Source: Patiria miniata (lineage: Eukaryota; Echinodermata; Asteroidea; Valvatida; Asterinidae). Taken from it: a DNA stretch of 64,000 bases. The stretch is taken from assembly GCF_015706575.1 (NCBI RefSeq), contig NW_024037059.1, positions 28,716,129 to 28,780,128 of the forward strand. The letters are read 5' to 3'. Below the pieces are notes generated by a model. It did not search any database. It saw only the letters and a program-made list of their open reading frames with translations, and was not told the origin of the DNA. Below, piece by piece: positions 30,985 to 43,700 of this stretch. Position numbers and translations under genes: made by a program. Position 1 is the stretch's first letter, and every line of letters begins with the position of its first letter.

Positions 30985-31425
30985 CTGCACTGTTCATACT
31001 CATACTCGAGAACATTTTTGTGACCAGTGTACTCATTCTCGAAATCGCAAGAGGTGAAATACCATTACTTGTACTCACCTAGGGGGAGTCAGGTTGGCGT
31101 AGCGGTACTTTCATCGCCTTCCACCGCTGTGACCCGGGTTCGAATCCCGTCTGGGCCAATATGTGGATTGGGTTTTCAGTCCCTACCTGATTCCGTGGGT
31201 TTTCCTCGGAATATTCTTCTGGGGTTTTCCTCCCACCTCTAAAACTGTCATTTCTTCTCATTGTCTCCTCTCTACAGGTTTCGTCAGGCTTGCGAGCTAC
31301 AGTGCCTGGGGCGCTTTTGAGGAATCCTTTGTTCATTACCAGAAATGAAATAATAATAATAATAATGGCAAAGTACTTGTACTCGTTTTCATACTCGTGG
31401 CAAGTACTTTTACTCGTGAAAATTT
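30985..31425. repeat. TACTCG-rich element interrupted by a SINE
   Basis: ATACTCGAGAAC and TTGTACTCACC lie left of the SINE at 31081-31366, and TACTTGTACTCGTTTTCATAC and AAGTACTTTTACTCG lie right of it. The halves read as one hAT-like element of the 9960 type split by a later SINE insertion. Confidence 0.65.
31081..31366 (+). repeat. tRNA-derived SINE, family A, copy 3 (best preserved)
   Basis: The A box TTGGCGTAGCGGTA, the B box GGGTTCGAATCCC, the body GTGGATTGGGTTTTCAGTCC and GGTTTCGTCAGGCTTGCGAG, and an (AAT)n tail are all intact. It is inserted in the TACTCG-rich element. Confidence 0.92.
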
Positions 31426-31689
31426 AGTCAACAACATGTGCTGGTATGATGCGATTGCCTTGGTCAGATCAACATTCATCACAAACTACATGTATAAGTC
31501 TCAACACAGTCTCGAAATCTTGTGGAGACATTTCTTTGTTCTCGTGTAGTAAAGTTTTCGAGTTTGTGAAAGTGAAGTTTCAAAATGCTCTTATTTTAAC
31601 CAGAATTAATTTCCTTGGCTGAAATTCGGACTTAATATCCCTTTTCTAAAACTCTTCCATTTGCGACAGATCAACCCACCTTGGAAATT

Positions 31690-32110
31690 CCTAGCTTTTG
31701 AGTAAAATCCATATATCTATTTCGTGAAAACCTTGTGGAGACGTATTCAACTATAGAAATTGCCCTGTGGAGACGTATACAATCTTTTGTTCCCAATTGT
31801 GTGCTTGTCTCCAGAGGGCACGGTGTATCAGATCTATGATGTAGGGTCATAAACAACATTTGTGTATTGGTGCCGTGTGTATTATGCGTTACACACGCAA
31901 CGTGTACCATACATTGAATGGACACGGCTGGAAATACGTATGCATGTGTTGCAAAATGTCCGGTGTTAGAAGCAGTAAGCAAATATGAGTTTCGTCTTTT
32001 CTTGGGAATGGTAAGACATAAGGTTGGTTTCCTTCCAACCAGACCTTCGAAAAAGGATAAGTAGACAATCCAAAAACATAACATTTTCTGGGATTTCAGG
32101 CCGTAGTGCC
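31690..32110 (-). repeat. Diverged dispersed repeat (partner of 18775-19260)
   Basis: It is the reverse-orientation relative of the 18775-19260 repeat, sharing segments such as GACCTTCGAAAAAGGATAAG. No recognisable domain is encoded. Confidence 0.5.
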
Positions 32111-32959
32111 CCTCTATTTTGAATATCCACGCAAATAGTGCACTGCAGAAGTAGTCCAATCGGACTAGATAGAAAGCATCATGACAAGACATAGAAACCG
32201 GTAAAATTTCAGAATACCAATGTCACTTCCTGTTCTCATATACACGTGTGGTATGAAGTCTGGTTTCTCTAGACTATTGACGTGTGCCTTGCTAGCTGAT
32301 GGAGCAACAAGGCAAAGTCAACCTGCGTTAACTTAAAAAATTATAAGTCAGGGAGCTAGACCTGATTCAAAGGTTCAATACTAGTTCTCGGTTCTTTCTC
32401 CAAAAGTACATTTATTTATATTCAGTGCACATTACAACTCAATCACCACCTTTTCTCACCTTTACAATAAATATATCGCAGTTAGTTCGTTGTATAAAAG
32501 TATTCTATACAAATAAAATTTCATATTAAACTTCCTAACTGTTTCAACTAAACCACAATTATATGCTTCCAAACCCTGCTTTTCTACTGACATATATTGA
32601 TTTATTCGGTTGAGTACCGGGACGAATTAGAATAAATCTGCTTTATCATTGATATGTAAATGAGACACGGTAGAGTGGTTAAGGGCGCGTAATTTGAATA
32701 GGGAGTGGCACAGGAATGTGTGCGTGGTTGGATTGAAGGTAGATCACTTCACGCTTGCGAGCAGCAACGACAACACACAATTTTTAACACAGTTGTTAAG
32801 TCTGGTTGTAATTTCATAGTTGTTCAATGTCTCAAACAGTATTTATAAGAGACGAACATTGCTACCCTTGCCTGAAGGAGTTGTCTTGCATAGTTCAGGT
32901 GTACGTTTCCATTTTTCCAAATATGGTTTTGGTTTTTCGTATCTGGCAGTCAACACAGC

Positions 32960-33800
32960 AATGTTAGATGGGGTACAATTCCAGAAACAGCCATAATGTA
33001 ATAGATGAGTGGTATCTTGCGATTATTCAATTAAGTTTAGCTAAAGGCTCTGAAGCCTAAAGGAAAGTTCTGTGAAACTTAAAGGTTCAAATGAAATCCA
33101 CAAGTGGCAATCAAGGTATGGTCGGAGTAGTTTCTGACGGAGGTATAAAACGAGATTTACAGGTTGGCAGTAAGATTCATAAAGATCAGATCTACTAGAT
33201 GAGATGCTAGAATTGTTCTAGCGATCTAATGCGTTCAGAACGCAAACAAGTCTGAATAGACATGCACCATAGTATGCGTGATTTATCCTCAGCGGAAGAT
33301 ATCTGGTATTGTACAAAACCAAAAGAGATAATTCTGAAAAGCTTGCCTTAATATAATATCAAATGTGGAACGATTATTCAGAAATAACCATGACAATTGT
33401 AAAGAGGAGGGAAGTCTCAAGGTTAATTCTAGTATTGATTACGCAAATATGATAAATGAAAGGCTCTTACGCCTAAATGATAGACCCTAGTTCTGTAAAT
33501 ATTGTCTTCATCAAGACGTCTTTAAGGTTCAAATTATTGAATGACCGTTATTAAAACACTGTCGTACCTGGTAGTCATCACAGCGATGAGACTAAACATA
33601 ATATCAAATGGGGTACGAATAATTAGAATTAATCATAACAATTGCAAAAAGAGTGTTGTCTCAGGTATAATTCTGTATAATTAATTGATCACTTAAATGT
33701 GTCTATAATGAAAGGCTCTTACGCCTAGATAATAGATGATAGTTCTGTAAATACTATCAAGTCTTTAAAGGTTCGAATTATTGAAAGATGTAATTAAAAC
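32960..33800. repeat. Three diverged direct repeats of about 245 bp
   Basis: Units at about 32960-33095, 33355-33547 and 33600-33795 share ATATCAAATGxGGxACGA, AAAGGCTCTTACGCCTA, AGTTCTGTAAATA and TTTAAGGTTCAAATTATTGAA. The first copy is the most diverged. Function unknown; it lies between converging genes. Confidence 0.65.
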
Positions 33801-34149
33801 ATTGGGTCGTCGTACCCGGTTGCTGCTGCAAGCACAAATACCAAAATCAGGATGATTTGATTGTTTATTGTGTAGAATGGTGTTGAAATGACATTTCTGG
33901 TTTTCAGCAGTGTAACCTTCTTTGAAAGCATTTCTTTTTGGAATTTGAATGTGATAAGGCCCGTTCGTACTTCATGCTAATGTCAGTACAAAGCGCATTT
34001 GTTAAGGCAACAGAACGTCACAAACAGAATTCACTTCGGAAGTAGTGTCATAAAAGTAGTGAGAAGGTACCATGTTATTACTGTGCATATTAAAATCATT
34101 AATATTAAGTAAAAAGTATATTTTTACAATTTTGAAGACATTTTTGGTC

Positions 34150-34545
34150 TGACCCTAACCTTCCCAAATGCTCCAAAATCCTCTTTGCAAAATGGAGGAT
34201 TTTGCAGGATTGAGGCTATATGGCAAAATTGTGTGGCTGAGTTTGGAGGATGCACTGTGTCAAGGTCTTGGGCTGGACCTTGTGTTGTTTATGCTCAGCC
34301 ATGCACAAATTATTTTACTTGAAATCCTCCACACTGCTCCAGGATATCACTGCCTCAACATATTGACAGTGATTGCTGGAGTTTTTTGCAGGATCGAGGC
34401 AGTGGTCACCCCTCCAAGGACCACGCAAGAAATAACGGATGATTTTGGAGGATTAAGGCTGTATGCAATTTTTATATGGAGGCAATTGGAGGATTTTGCA
34501 GGATTGAGGTTGCATCCTAGCAAAAATGCCAAGGGAGTTGATTGA
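34150..34545 (+). repeat. GGAGGATTTTGCAGGATTGAGG repeat family, second cluster
   Basis: At least four copies of GGAGGATTTTGCAGGATTGA-like units occur in both orientations (also GGAGCAGTGTGGAGGATT read on the minus strand). The 125-residue open frame over it shows repeated EDFAGLRLY because of the DNA repeat. Confidence 0.7.
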
Positions 34546-35753
34546 AACATAAATAATAATCCTCTCAAATGAGTACATGTACTTTGAAAATTCTGATAAG
34601 AAATAACCAATTATTTTTCAGGATGATTGATCCTTAACAACGCGACCCACCACCGGAAGCAGCGAATATAGTTCTTGTTTTTTTAATTCACTAACAATAA
34701 AAGCACATTATATCTACCCATGTGTATCAAAGAGTTACAAAAGACAATCTACTAGACATTTTTTGTTTAACTGAAACATAAGTAATCATACTCTCAGATT
34801 AGTACTTTCAAAACTGATAATAAATAACCAATTATTTTTCAGGATGATTAACTCTCTAAACAACTCCAGAAACAACCACCGGAAGCACAGGAAAAAGACA
34901 AAATTATGATAAATACATCGGTTGTGTTCACAAAATAAATACATTTAGGGTATTTAGTTGGTTTACACGATTCGTCCTTCAGTGAATACTTTTACCCTTT
35001 GTTCATGCATTCTTGCTGATCAAAACCCATTGAGTAGCACACAAAGAAGTCTGGGTCTTGTGCAATGAAGCACAGCATTGCACTAAACACTAGCCAACTA
35101 CCAGCACTATTATCAAAACGTTTTTCTACTTGAAAACAATAAATCAGTGTCATCAGAAAAACACCACATACCAATTGGCAGAAACGAGTTGAACTTTTGC
35201 AAAACAGAAATAAGGTCATTTGAACTTGATGAAACTCAACATACGTGTGTGTGTTGTGTTACGTTTCTTCATCTTAATTTTCGTCATTAATATGAAATTT
35301 AGTTATATCACTGCACTTCGCATTCCTGCGAAAATACAAAATAACAAATATTAAAGAGAAATCATCATAGAAACCTGTTTTACCCATAATTTTAAAGAAT
35401 ATCATTTTCCAAGTAGAACCTTTAAAAAGTTCAAATGTGAAAGACAGCAAAAGAAGTGATAAGCACTATTATAAAAACAACTCAATAAAAAAAGATACAA
35501 TGTCGGAAAAATATGAATCAATATAGATAAACTACAAGAGATTGTTAAAGTCTAAAATTGCACCAAAAAACCCTTGTTACTAACAATAAACTACAGGAAA
35601 ATATTAACGCCTAAAATTGCACCAAATCTAGCATAGATGTGTTAAAAGAGAACGCAGTCACAAACTATAGAGACCTACTAACGAGCACCAAACTATGCGT
35701 AGCAATGTTTTTGCACAAACTAATGTTATCTAGAAATAGATAAAAAAAAAATA
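34546..35753. other. AT-rich intergenic DNA, no gene seen
   Basis: Two short direct repeats are visible (AATAACCAATTATTTTTCAGGATGATT at about 34603-34629 and again near 34824-34850, shortened here to its shared core AACCAATTATTTTTCAGG; and CTACA(A/G)GA..ATT near 35530 and 35590). Otherwise I see nothing that supports a gene or element. Confidence 0.4.
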
Positions 35754-36120
35754 TGAGGCGTTCTGGCAAAACGAGGGTTTGCGGGTATTAGGAAAGAGAA
35801 TAAAACTCTCCTTGCAATACTGTTTGTTGCACTTCAATCGGGCATTATGTTGACAAGTTATGACTGTTTAAAGTTTTTATTTATCGACATGTCAAAAAAG
35901 GGGGAAAAATGGAAAAAGGGCCTTTAAAATTTCGAGTTTTGTATTTGTGAAAGCAAAAGATGCCAATTGTTTTTTCTTTAAACACTTTTAGTCCATGATT
36001 TTTATATTAAATATGTGTAGTAGACATATCAAAAACAAATATCAATAAATCTGAAAATCGAACAAAACTCATTTTTCTCCACTACGGCCCGAGACCAGTT
36101 CATTCTGCCAGAACGCCTCA
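35754..36120. repeat. 367-bp MITE, ends TGAGGCGTTCTGGCA
   Basis: TGAGGCGTTCTGGCA at 35754 is the exact reverse complement of TGCCAGAACGCCTCA at 36106-36120. The interior is AT-rich and non-coding. Confidence 0.8.
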
Positions 36121-37242
36121 CAGCTAAAACTTTGTACTCTTCAAAACTAACGAAGCAGATAGTTTTAAAAAATATAGTATGAAAGAAACAATAAAAATAC
36201 AACAGAGATGTATCAAGAAGAGTTGGTTTAACATTTGGTTTTGGAGTAAAAAGTGAAAACAAGTTTTGAACATTCGTTGATTAGAAGATAAAAAGTGGAG
36301 TTGCTTAGGCCTAGTTACTTTTACTTTCTTTTTTTATTTCTAAAAATTAGCATTATTTTTATAACTTATTACTTATCACAAATAAACATGATTTTGTGGA
36401 TTTTTCTTCTGAAGTTTATCATGTTTAACACAAGACCCACCATGTTTAGTTATAAAATATTTGATTGTATAAAACACAATCTTAATTAGCAAATATATAC
36501 ATATAATTTATATTATGAATACATCACCAAGCACCTCTGTTTTAAAGTAACACGTTGGGTTATAAAATATCATCTATATTTACAACAACAAAAAAGAATT
36601 ATGAAACCAGTGTCTCCTTCCAATGTAGCTAGTTGCTCCATGCGCAAACACGGGAGGGCGCTTTTCATCAGTTTTGACAGTAGAGTAGACGGGACACACC
36701 GCGTGCTGATTCAAGCGTGTATTGCGCGAAGTACGTACGACTACTTTTATGCGGAATGTGCACAAAGACATAGTGTCTTCGCGTGAACGTCAGCGTCATC
36801 AGCAAATGCGTTCAAATGTCTCTTCCAGTGGTCCTCCCCAACTCTCCCTTTCTTACCGTTGAGGGCGTACTTGTGCACGGAGCCATTTGGGTGAAAATCA
36901 GCAATTTTTGGTTTCGTAACATTTCTTCATAACTTGCTGTTTTATTGCCAAGCATTTGCTTGAGGTTTTCGTTTCTAAGCACACAAGCATAGAATGGTAG
37001 AAAATGAAAAAACTACAATCAAACAAAACTCTACTGTAACTTAGCTTGTGTGGGCATCAAAAGACGTTTCAGATGTATCTGTGTCACTTTCGTCCAATGT
37101 TATTAACCGCAGTTTGCACTCTTCGCCTTCCTCATATGATCATGAGCACCAATATCGAAGGACAACTGGGCGCCATCTTGGCTCACACAAACTGGTATAC
37201 TTCAATTATGTAAACCGTAAACATTGTGTGTGAGTCAGCAAA
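36121..37242. other. Intergenic DNA, no gene seen
   Basis: The left part is AT-rich. The right part (about 36600-37230) has higher GC and several CGCG-containing stretches, but no spliceable exon with recognisable homology was found. Confidence 0.35.
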
Positions 37243-37556
37243 GGCCAAGTTCGGGCAAGGACGTACCATTAGATGACTAGTGGTTGATTTGTAACGTACC
37301 TTACGCCTGCGCACTTATAGCAACGTGCGAACGTCTCTAGTCAAACACTGGTCAAATTGTCATCGCAAAACTTCTGGATCCTGGCTCTCTGCTTGCGTTA
37401 TGAATGCGCGCGGCTATTGGTTACCAGCGAAGCAACCAACCCCAGTAGGCTGGTTCCAAATAGTCGACTGGCGTAGTCAACCACCGTCGACTAGACAGAG
37501 TTCGGGCAAACGTTAGTTAACCATTGGTCAACTATAGTCCTTGCGCGAACTTGGCC
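37243..37556. repeat. 314-bp MITE just past the NIPAL stop codon
   Basis: Left GGCCAAGTTCGGGCAAGGAC and right GTCCTTGCGCGAACTTGGCC are inverted with one mismatch. The interior has GTCGACTGGCG/CGTCGACTAG repeats. The element begins downstream of the minus-strand NIPAL coding end (37720). Confidence 0.8.
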
Positions 37557-37719
37557 AAAGTGTCCTTTGCAAGCTCACGTTGTTAGACAGCGCCCTCTGG
37601 TGTCCAAGTCCGAGTTCACGATTGGCTTCAAATCGACCTGGCATGTTCAACGTCTTATAGCTCGGAATCTCACCAGGCCATCACAAAAAGCCATCAGAGT
37701 TGGGCGATTTCGCATCAGA

Positions 37720-40700
37720 TCACGTCGTTTCACCTCCGGTGGATGTCCTTGCCATCCCAGAATCCCCTTGCGTGAAATCAGAAGGTTTCAGTGACGACTT
37801 CTCCTTCGTGTCGGTCTTCGTCATCTGTAGGGCCGGATTGAAGAGCGACTTCCCCGTTCCGTTGGAAAAGACCTTTGAGAAGAGAGAAGTGAACAAGAAT
37901 TTCTTGAACCAAAATTTGACTCTGTTCTGTTTCAAGAGGAACATTAATTCCTACCTCCAGTTTTTCCAAGTACATGTACCTAATCTTTTTATTTCTCTTG
38001 TAGCCCTGGGGAGTCAGGCTGGCGTAGATTACTTTCCTTGCTTCCACCGCTGTGACCCGGGTTCGAATCCCGCCTGGCCAATATGTGGATTGGGTTTTCA
38101 GTCCCTGCCTGATTCCGTGGGTTTCCCCAAAACATTCTTCTGGGCTTTTCCTCCCACCTCTAAAACTGTAATTTCTTCTCATTGTCTTCTCTCTACAGGT
38201 TTCTTCAGGCTTGCGAGCTACAGTGCCTAGGGCGCTTTTGAGGAATCCTTGGTTTCATTAACAGAAATTAATTAATCAAAACAATAGTTCTAAAATGTTC
38301 AATTCACTGTGTAAGCCACAACACTTACTGATTCAGAAACATCCGTTTCGTCACCATCCACCAATGATTTCAACTCCACCTCTTTCGGATCATCGTCATT
38401 GTCATCATCTGATGGCTGCACAAGATGATTCGTGCATGGGAACGGACAGATTGGCACTGTGGACAAAGAAAACAGGTTTAGGAACGACAATTTCAGAGAA
38501 CAGTCTTTTCAAAGATTTCAACTCATGATTGGGAATTAAGCAAGAGCACGACAAAGACTCAAAATGGCATTTGGCACTCATAAAATCTTGTTCCTAATCA
38601 TTGTAGTAAAACATAAGCAATGTCAATATATCAATACTACTCGATATTATTTCGATATCAATATTTTTTTCATCATATCGAAATATTGAAATTTTTCGAT
38701 ACTGAGGAATCGTATCGAAAATACAACAAATTATCATCAACATAAATCTCCCGTTCGGGCTTTTACTTTATGTTTATCGTTTGCTGTATAATGACATAAA
38801 ACTTGGCAGCAATTTGTGTTTGTGATTCAAAATAAAAACATCGCCAAATGCCAAGCGGCATCGCTTTGTGCTCTGCAATCGCTGGAATTTTTTTTTTAAA
38901 ACCCGTTCTGGAAGAACTCCCAATGCTGAGTTGTTTGAAAAACTTTTGAGCAATATGCTCCAGAGAAAGCTGTGGTATTGGGACTTTAACGTGCATTACA
39001 CAACACACGGGACCTGCGGCTTTATGTCCCATCCGAAGGGCGAAGCAATATATAAAGTGCCTTGCTCAAGAGCACAAGCACCATGTTCTTACGGTCAGGC
39101 TTCGACCCATGTACCACGACACACAAGCCGAACACCGTTACCACTGGACAACAGCACCCCACAGTCTGTAATGTAAATCACTTTCATTGACACTTCATAC
39201 TCACTCAGTGCTTTCGGTGGTCCTGCGTGATACTGACTGTCTAGCGGCGCCAACTGTTCACCGTTCCGTCCCTGAGTTATGAACAGCACTCCCACAAATG
39301 AACAAAAACACCTGAAAATAAAGAGAAGCAATTTTACTTTCAAATCGTTTTACCAGAAGTAAATGTGCAGTCACTTGAAATGCAGATGCACAGACAAAAA
39401 CAAAATTATAACCTGAAACTTAACCAGCAAAAAAAGAAATCAAATTAAAAACGGGAAATATTGAACACACAGTATTAGCACTTACCCGAATAGAAACATC
39501 ACAACTTGCACAAACGTGAGCCCGTTGAATTCCCCGTAGAAAAAGATACCTGAGCAAAGAGAACGGTACAAGTACAAAGAAAATTAGCTCACTGATAATA
39601 GCAGTTGCAAATTCGCATTCTACTTTAGCCTATTTCTTTGTTTATCAGAAAAGTTGATTGAAGTGTGATTTATTGTACTTTATTTCACAATACATGTATA
39701 TATCCCTTCAAGAGTGATGTTGTTGGTCCAGCGGTTATGGTGTTTGACTCATGTACGATGGTGCGTGGGTTGGAACCCTGCCAGGAACATGGTGTTTGTG
39801 CCCTTGGGCAAGACACTTAACTACAATTGCCTCTCTCCACCCAGGAGTATAAATGGGTACCTGTGAGGGTAGAGGACCGAATGTGCGCTGATATCAGCTG
39901 CCTTGATTCTCGTGGCCTGATGAACAGGTGTATAATTGTAAAACGCTCTGAGATTGTTGATACCATCCAAAGTGCTATAAAATCATTACAAATTATTTAC
40001 ATATTTATTTGTGATGCAGGTATTTGTCTTGACTTATTGTTGCTTACCTGCCAATATTGCACTAACAGTGAAAAACACAAAGAATGTCGGGACTACTACG
40101 GTCGCTTGGAAGGACTGCATGGCTCGAGTGACATATCTGGAAAAATCCACAATAGTTAAAAATTGATTTACCGTAAATTTAATACAAGTTTCTATATTCA
40201 TAAAACTTACTTGCGTTTTGATTGAGCAATACATTACTTCTTGTGTTTGGTAATTAAAAAAACTATTTTGAAATATTAATTTGTTTAAATATTGAAATGT
40301 TGATTTACTATTAGGCCAAAAAAAAAAAGTCTCCGGTTTCTGGTATGGAGCTTGCCCAAAAAGTGGTGCGGCGACGCGGCTTTTTTTTTTTTTACCCTGA
40401 TTTTTTTGCTTCAAATGTCGGCTGATGACTGCAAATGGTGCCCGACTAAACTTAGTGCAAATATATGGGAGTCCAGAGAGGCCACATAAAGCTTATTCTC
40501 GACCATAACCCAATCTAAAGACACGTTAAAATTGTGCAGCAGCAGGATTCCAGTCAAACCAGTGAATTTGGCGGTTTTGAGACATCATCTTTCATTGAAA
40601 AAAAAAACTTTTTCATTTTGCTGACGCGCATGGCTAGGGCGATGCGCGCGCATACCAGAAACCGGAGACTTTTTTTTTTGGCCTTAAGTACTGATAGTAA

Positions 40701-43700
40701 TATAATCTCCTCATGGCATGTTTTTTGTTTGTTCTTTTTCTGGGATGACTATGGGTGTAAGTGATTCTAAATGACATTCTGTTAATCTGATTTTGGAATG
40801 GTTACTCACTGTTTCAAACTTATGTTTTACAACATGTTATGTGGAATTCAGAAGACTATACTTGCTGATAGCTATAGGCATATAGGACCATTTGCTTTCC
40901 ATGCATTGTGTTCAGTTCCAATAATAACACCACTCAGAATCCAAAGGAGAAAGTTCAAAACCTAACCTGTTGAAGTTTCAGCTCAGTGAATATCACACTT
41001 TTCGCGAAAACAGTAAAAAAACAAAAAAAAGCATGCACAACCTTTTGATCATGAAATAAGATTTTGTCCATAGCACTCTTTATTTCACATAATCAGTTTG
41101 ATTGTTGCAAAATCATCTCACTTCTAAACAATAGCAAACCAGATGGAATAATTTCACAGGGTGTTTAGTACCATTACGATCTTTAATCTAAGTAAGTTTT
41201 TTTTTATAATAATTTGGTAGGTAACTTTTGGGATAATCCTATATGCCCAATGATTTTGCATCCTTGTTAAGCAAATAACATGTACAAACATACAAACTAC
41301 AGTACCATTCACTGAACCACTTCACAATGGTACAGTGTGCTAAGCACTGTGACCTTCACACCGGAAAGCCAGTGGAATTAAGCTGTTCATTCTGTGATGG
41401 TAATCCAGACATTTGCATGTTGATATTTAATTAATAACTGCTGCTCATTACATGTATTGAACCGTGGTTAAGCCTAGCATTTAAACACGCAAAATATAAA
41501 TTTGTTGTTTTAAAATGTGGAACGGAGAGGTTTTTCTGATTCTGTCAACGCACGTTTGTTCTAACAGGAATTATATTTCAAAAATGTAAATTTAGAAATC
41601 AAGGAAATCAAATAAAAACTTTCACGTGAATCATAAATATATACAATGTATATCCGCGGATATCCCCGGATATTGGGATATCTGGTTCGTAAGTGACTGC
41701 ATCATACACGCCCACGCACCACTAATTACTAACGCCCATGGGCTAAACACGCCACTCTGAACCACTTCTGGTTCCGGTGTTTCCAATGATTTTCAATGCT
41801 ATCAATGTGTAGCGGGCATGGTTTAAGTTGAAATGGGGTCTCACTTACGAACCGGATAAAGCAGGCGAGTTTAAACATTATTTATTGAAGCTGTCAGTTT
41901 CAGGAACCAGACTAATTCAGACCACATACAGTTTGAAGCATCACGCTTTGGTCACTCTACAAGCAACAGCTCAATTTCATGCTTATTCCAATAAAAAAAA
42001 CTTGGCAGAATCATCGTTATGCTACTATAATCAAAAGTAGATGCCAAACCATTGCAGTTTCATGGGTTTTTTTTACGAGTATCCTACTGTATTGAAAAAC
42101 TTTGTCCTTGCATAGTCTGAAATGCTGTCAACATGATTTTCCCCTCCAATCCTTCATGAAATACAATTCCCCATACTCGGCATCCAGACTCCATACCTCA
42201 GCTGGACTTATCAACCTTAATTTGCAGAATCTCATTAAACATTACGACATCAAATATCATAGCATGCTCGCCTGCTAGTTGCCTGGGCCATTCACGGACC
42301 AAGCTGTTGCACTGAAGTCGGTGAAGCATTCATTTGGAAATTGGAATTAAGTTACGGCCTACTGGAAAATTGGTTTGCCATGAAAACATACGGCACACCA
42401 GGTGTCGTTCTGCTTATTCAATCTGTATTAATCTTCACGACATCAGCAGCCAATTTCACGATACCGTGCAAAGGACTTACACAACAAATTTGTTGCGCAG
42501 CTGCACAATAAACTTACAATCCATTTCACTAAACTTGGCTTAGCTGCGCAATGTTTTTAAATAACCTAAACATCTTGGACTAGGATAGCAGCATTTACAG
42601 CTGTTTGTGTATGATTTTGTTCGTTCACGAAACAGCCGTTGAATCACCTCTGCCTGCCATATTGAATCTAGTTTTGTCAAACTTTCTTCGGAATCGTGCG
42701 GCAACTCTAAAAAATTCTGTCCCAAGTAAAATAGCAATTTATTTACTTCAAACACAAAGCTGTGAGTGTCTTGTAACAAATCAACCTTGATAAGTTGTGC
42801 AATAACAGACAATACGACGATCACAATTTGCTTGTAAAATAGTTAATTTTCAGTCGCTACGCCACAACTAATACGCCACCTAAAATGAATGCACAAGTTA
42901 CGCAATAATTTGTTGTGCAACTCGCGGACTTACGCATGATGAATCTCATGTTAATTTTTATCTCAGAAATTATCGGATGAATGAAAAATGCACAAAAACT
43001 GGGAAGGGAGAGAAACTGACCAATTATTAGACCCAACTTAAAAAGAGATTTTGGAATAATTTTTAGAGTGACGTACCTTATTTGTATTACTCCTGTAACG
43101 AAGATGACAATGATCATAATGTAGAAGATGGCGTAAGTGAGTTGACTGTCGCCCCCTACAGTCAGAGTGATCATCCCCGATACAGCCTTCGAACTAATAA
43201 CTGTCAGAGAAGCTAAGAAAAAAATTAATTAAACAAAAATGAATATTAATATTTCTAGGAAATATTACATTTATTAATCTCGCAGCGCCACAAATCAGGA
43301 TCAACGATGTCTAAAAAGTGTGAAATACTAAGAAATTGAAAGACTAATAAAACAAAAATGAAGTATTCATTTGAAATCTGGAAATCAATGTGAGGTTTTG
43401 AACATAATGATATTTCAAAACTATTTTCTTTTTCTTAACACAGTTGACAGAATTTGTCATTTAAATGTAATAATCAACATTTGCTTTTGCTGTAATTTTC
43501 AGAAATGGATGGATTTAGGGTTAGTATTTTATAGCAAACATTGCTACACTGACCTGTTTTAAGTTTTGTGTTCATAGATGCTGGGAAAAACAAGAAAAAA
43601 ATGCTGTTCTTGTAGTCTGGATCCTGACACTACTTCATACAAAACGGAGCAATTTATGGACGTCGGTGAATTGTCGGGTCAGGGAACCAGACTAGCTGGC

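Noticed and set aside
34168-34545. 125-residue frame with repeated EDFAGLRLY
   Set aside because: Explained by the GGAGGATTTTGCAGGATTGAGG repeat; the same words occur in another repeat cluster at 28545-28862.
27127-40764. Short frames with MQQQDS..QTSEFGGFETSS in two places
   Set aside because: They lie in the two copies of the GGCC(A)n MITE and reflect repeat identity, not a protein.
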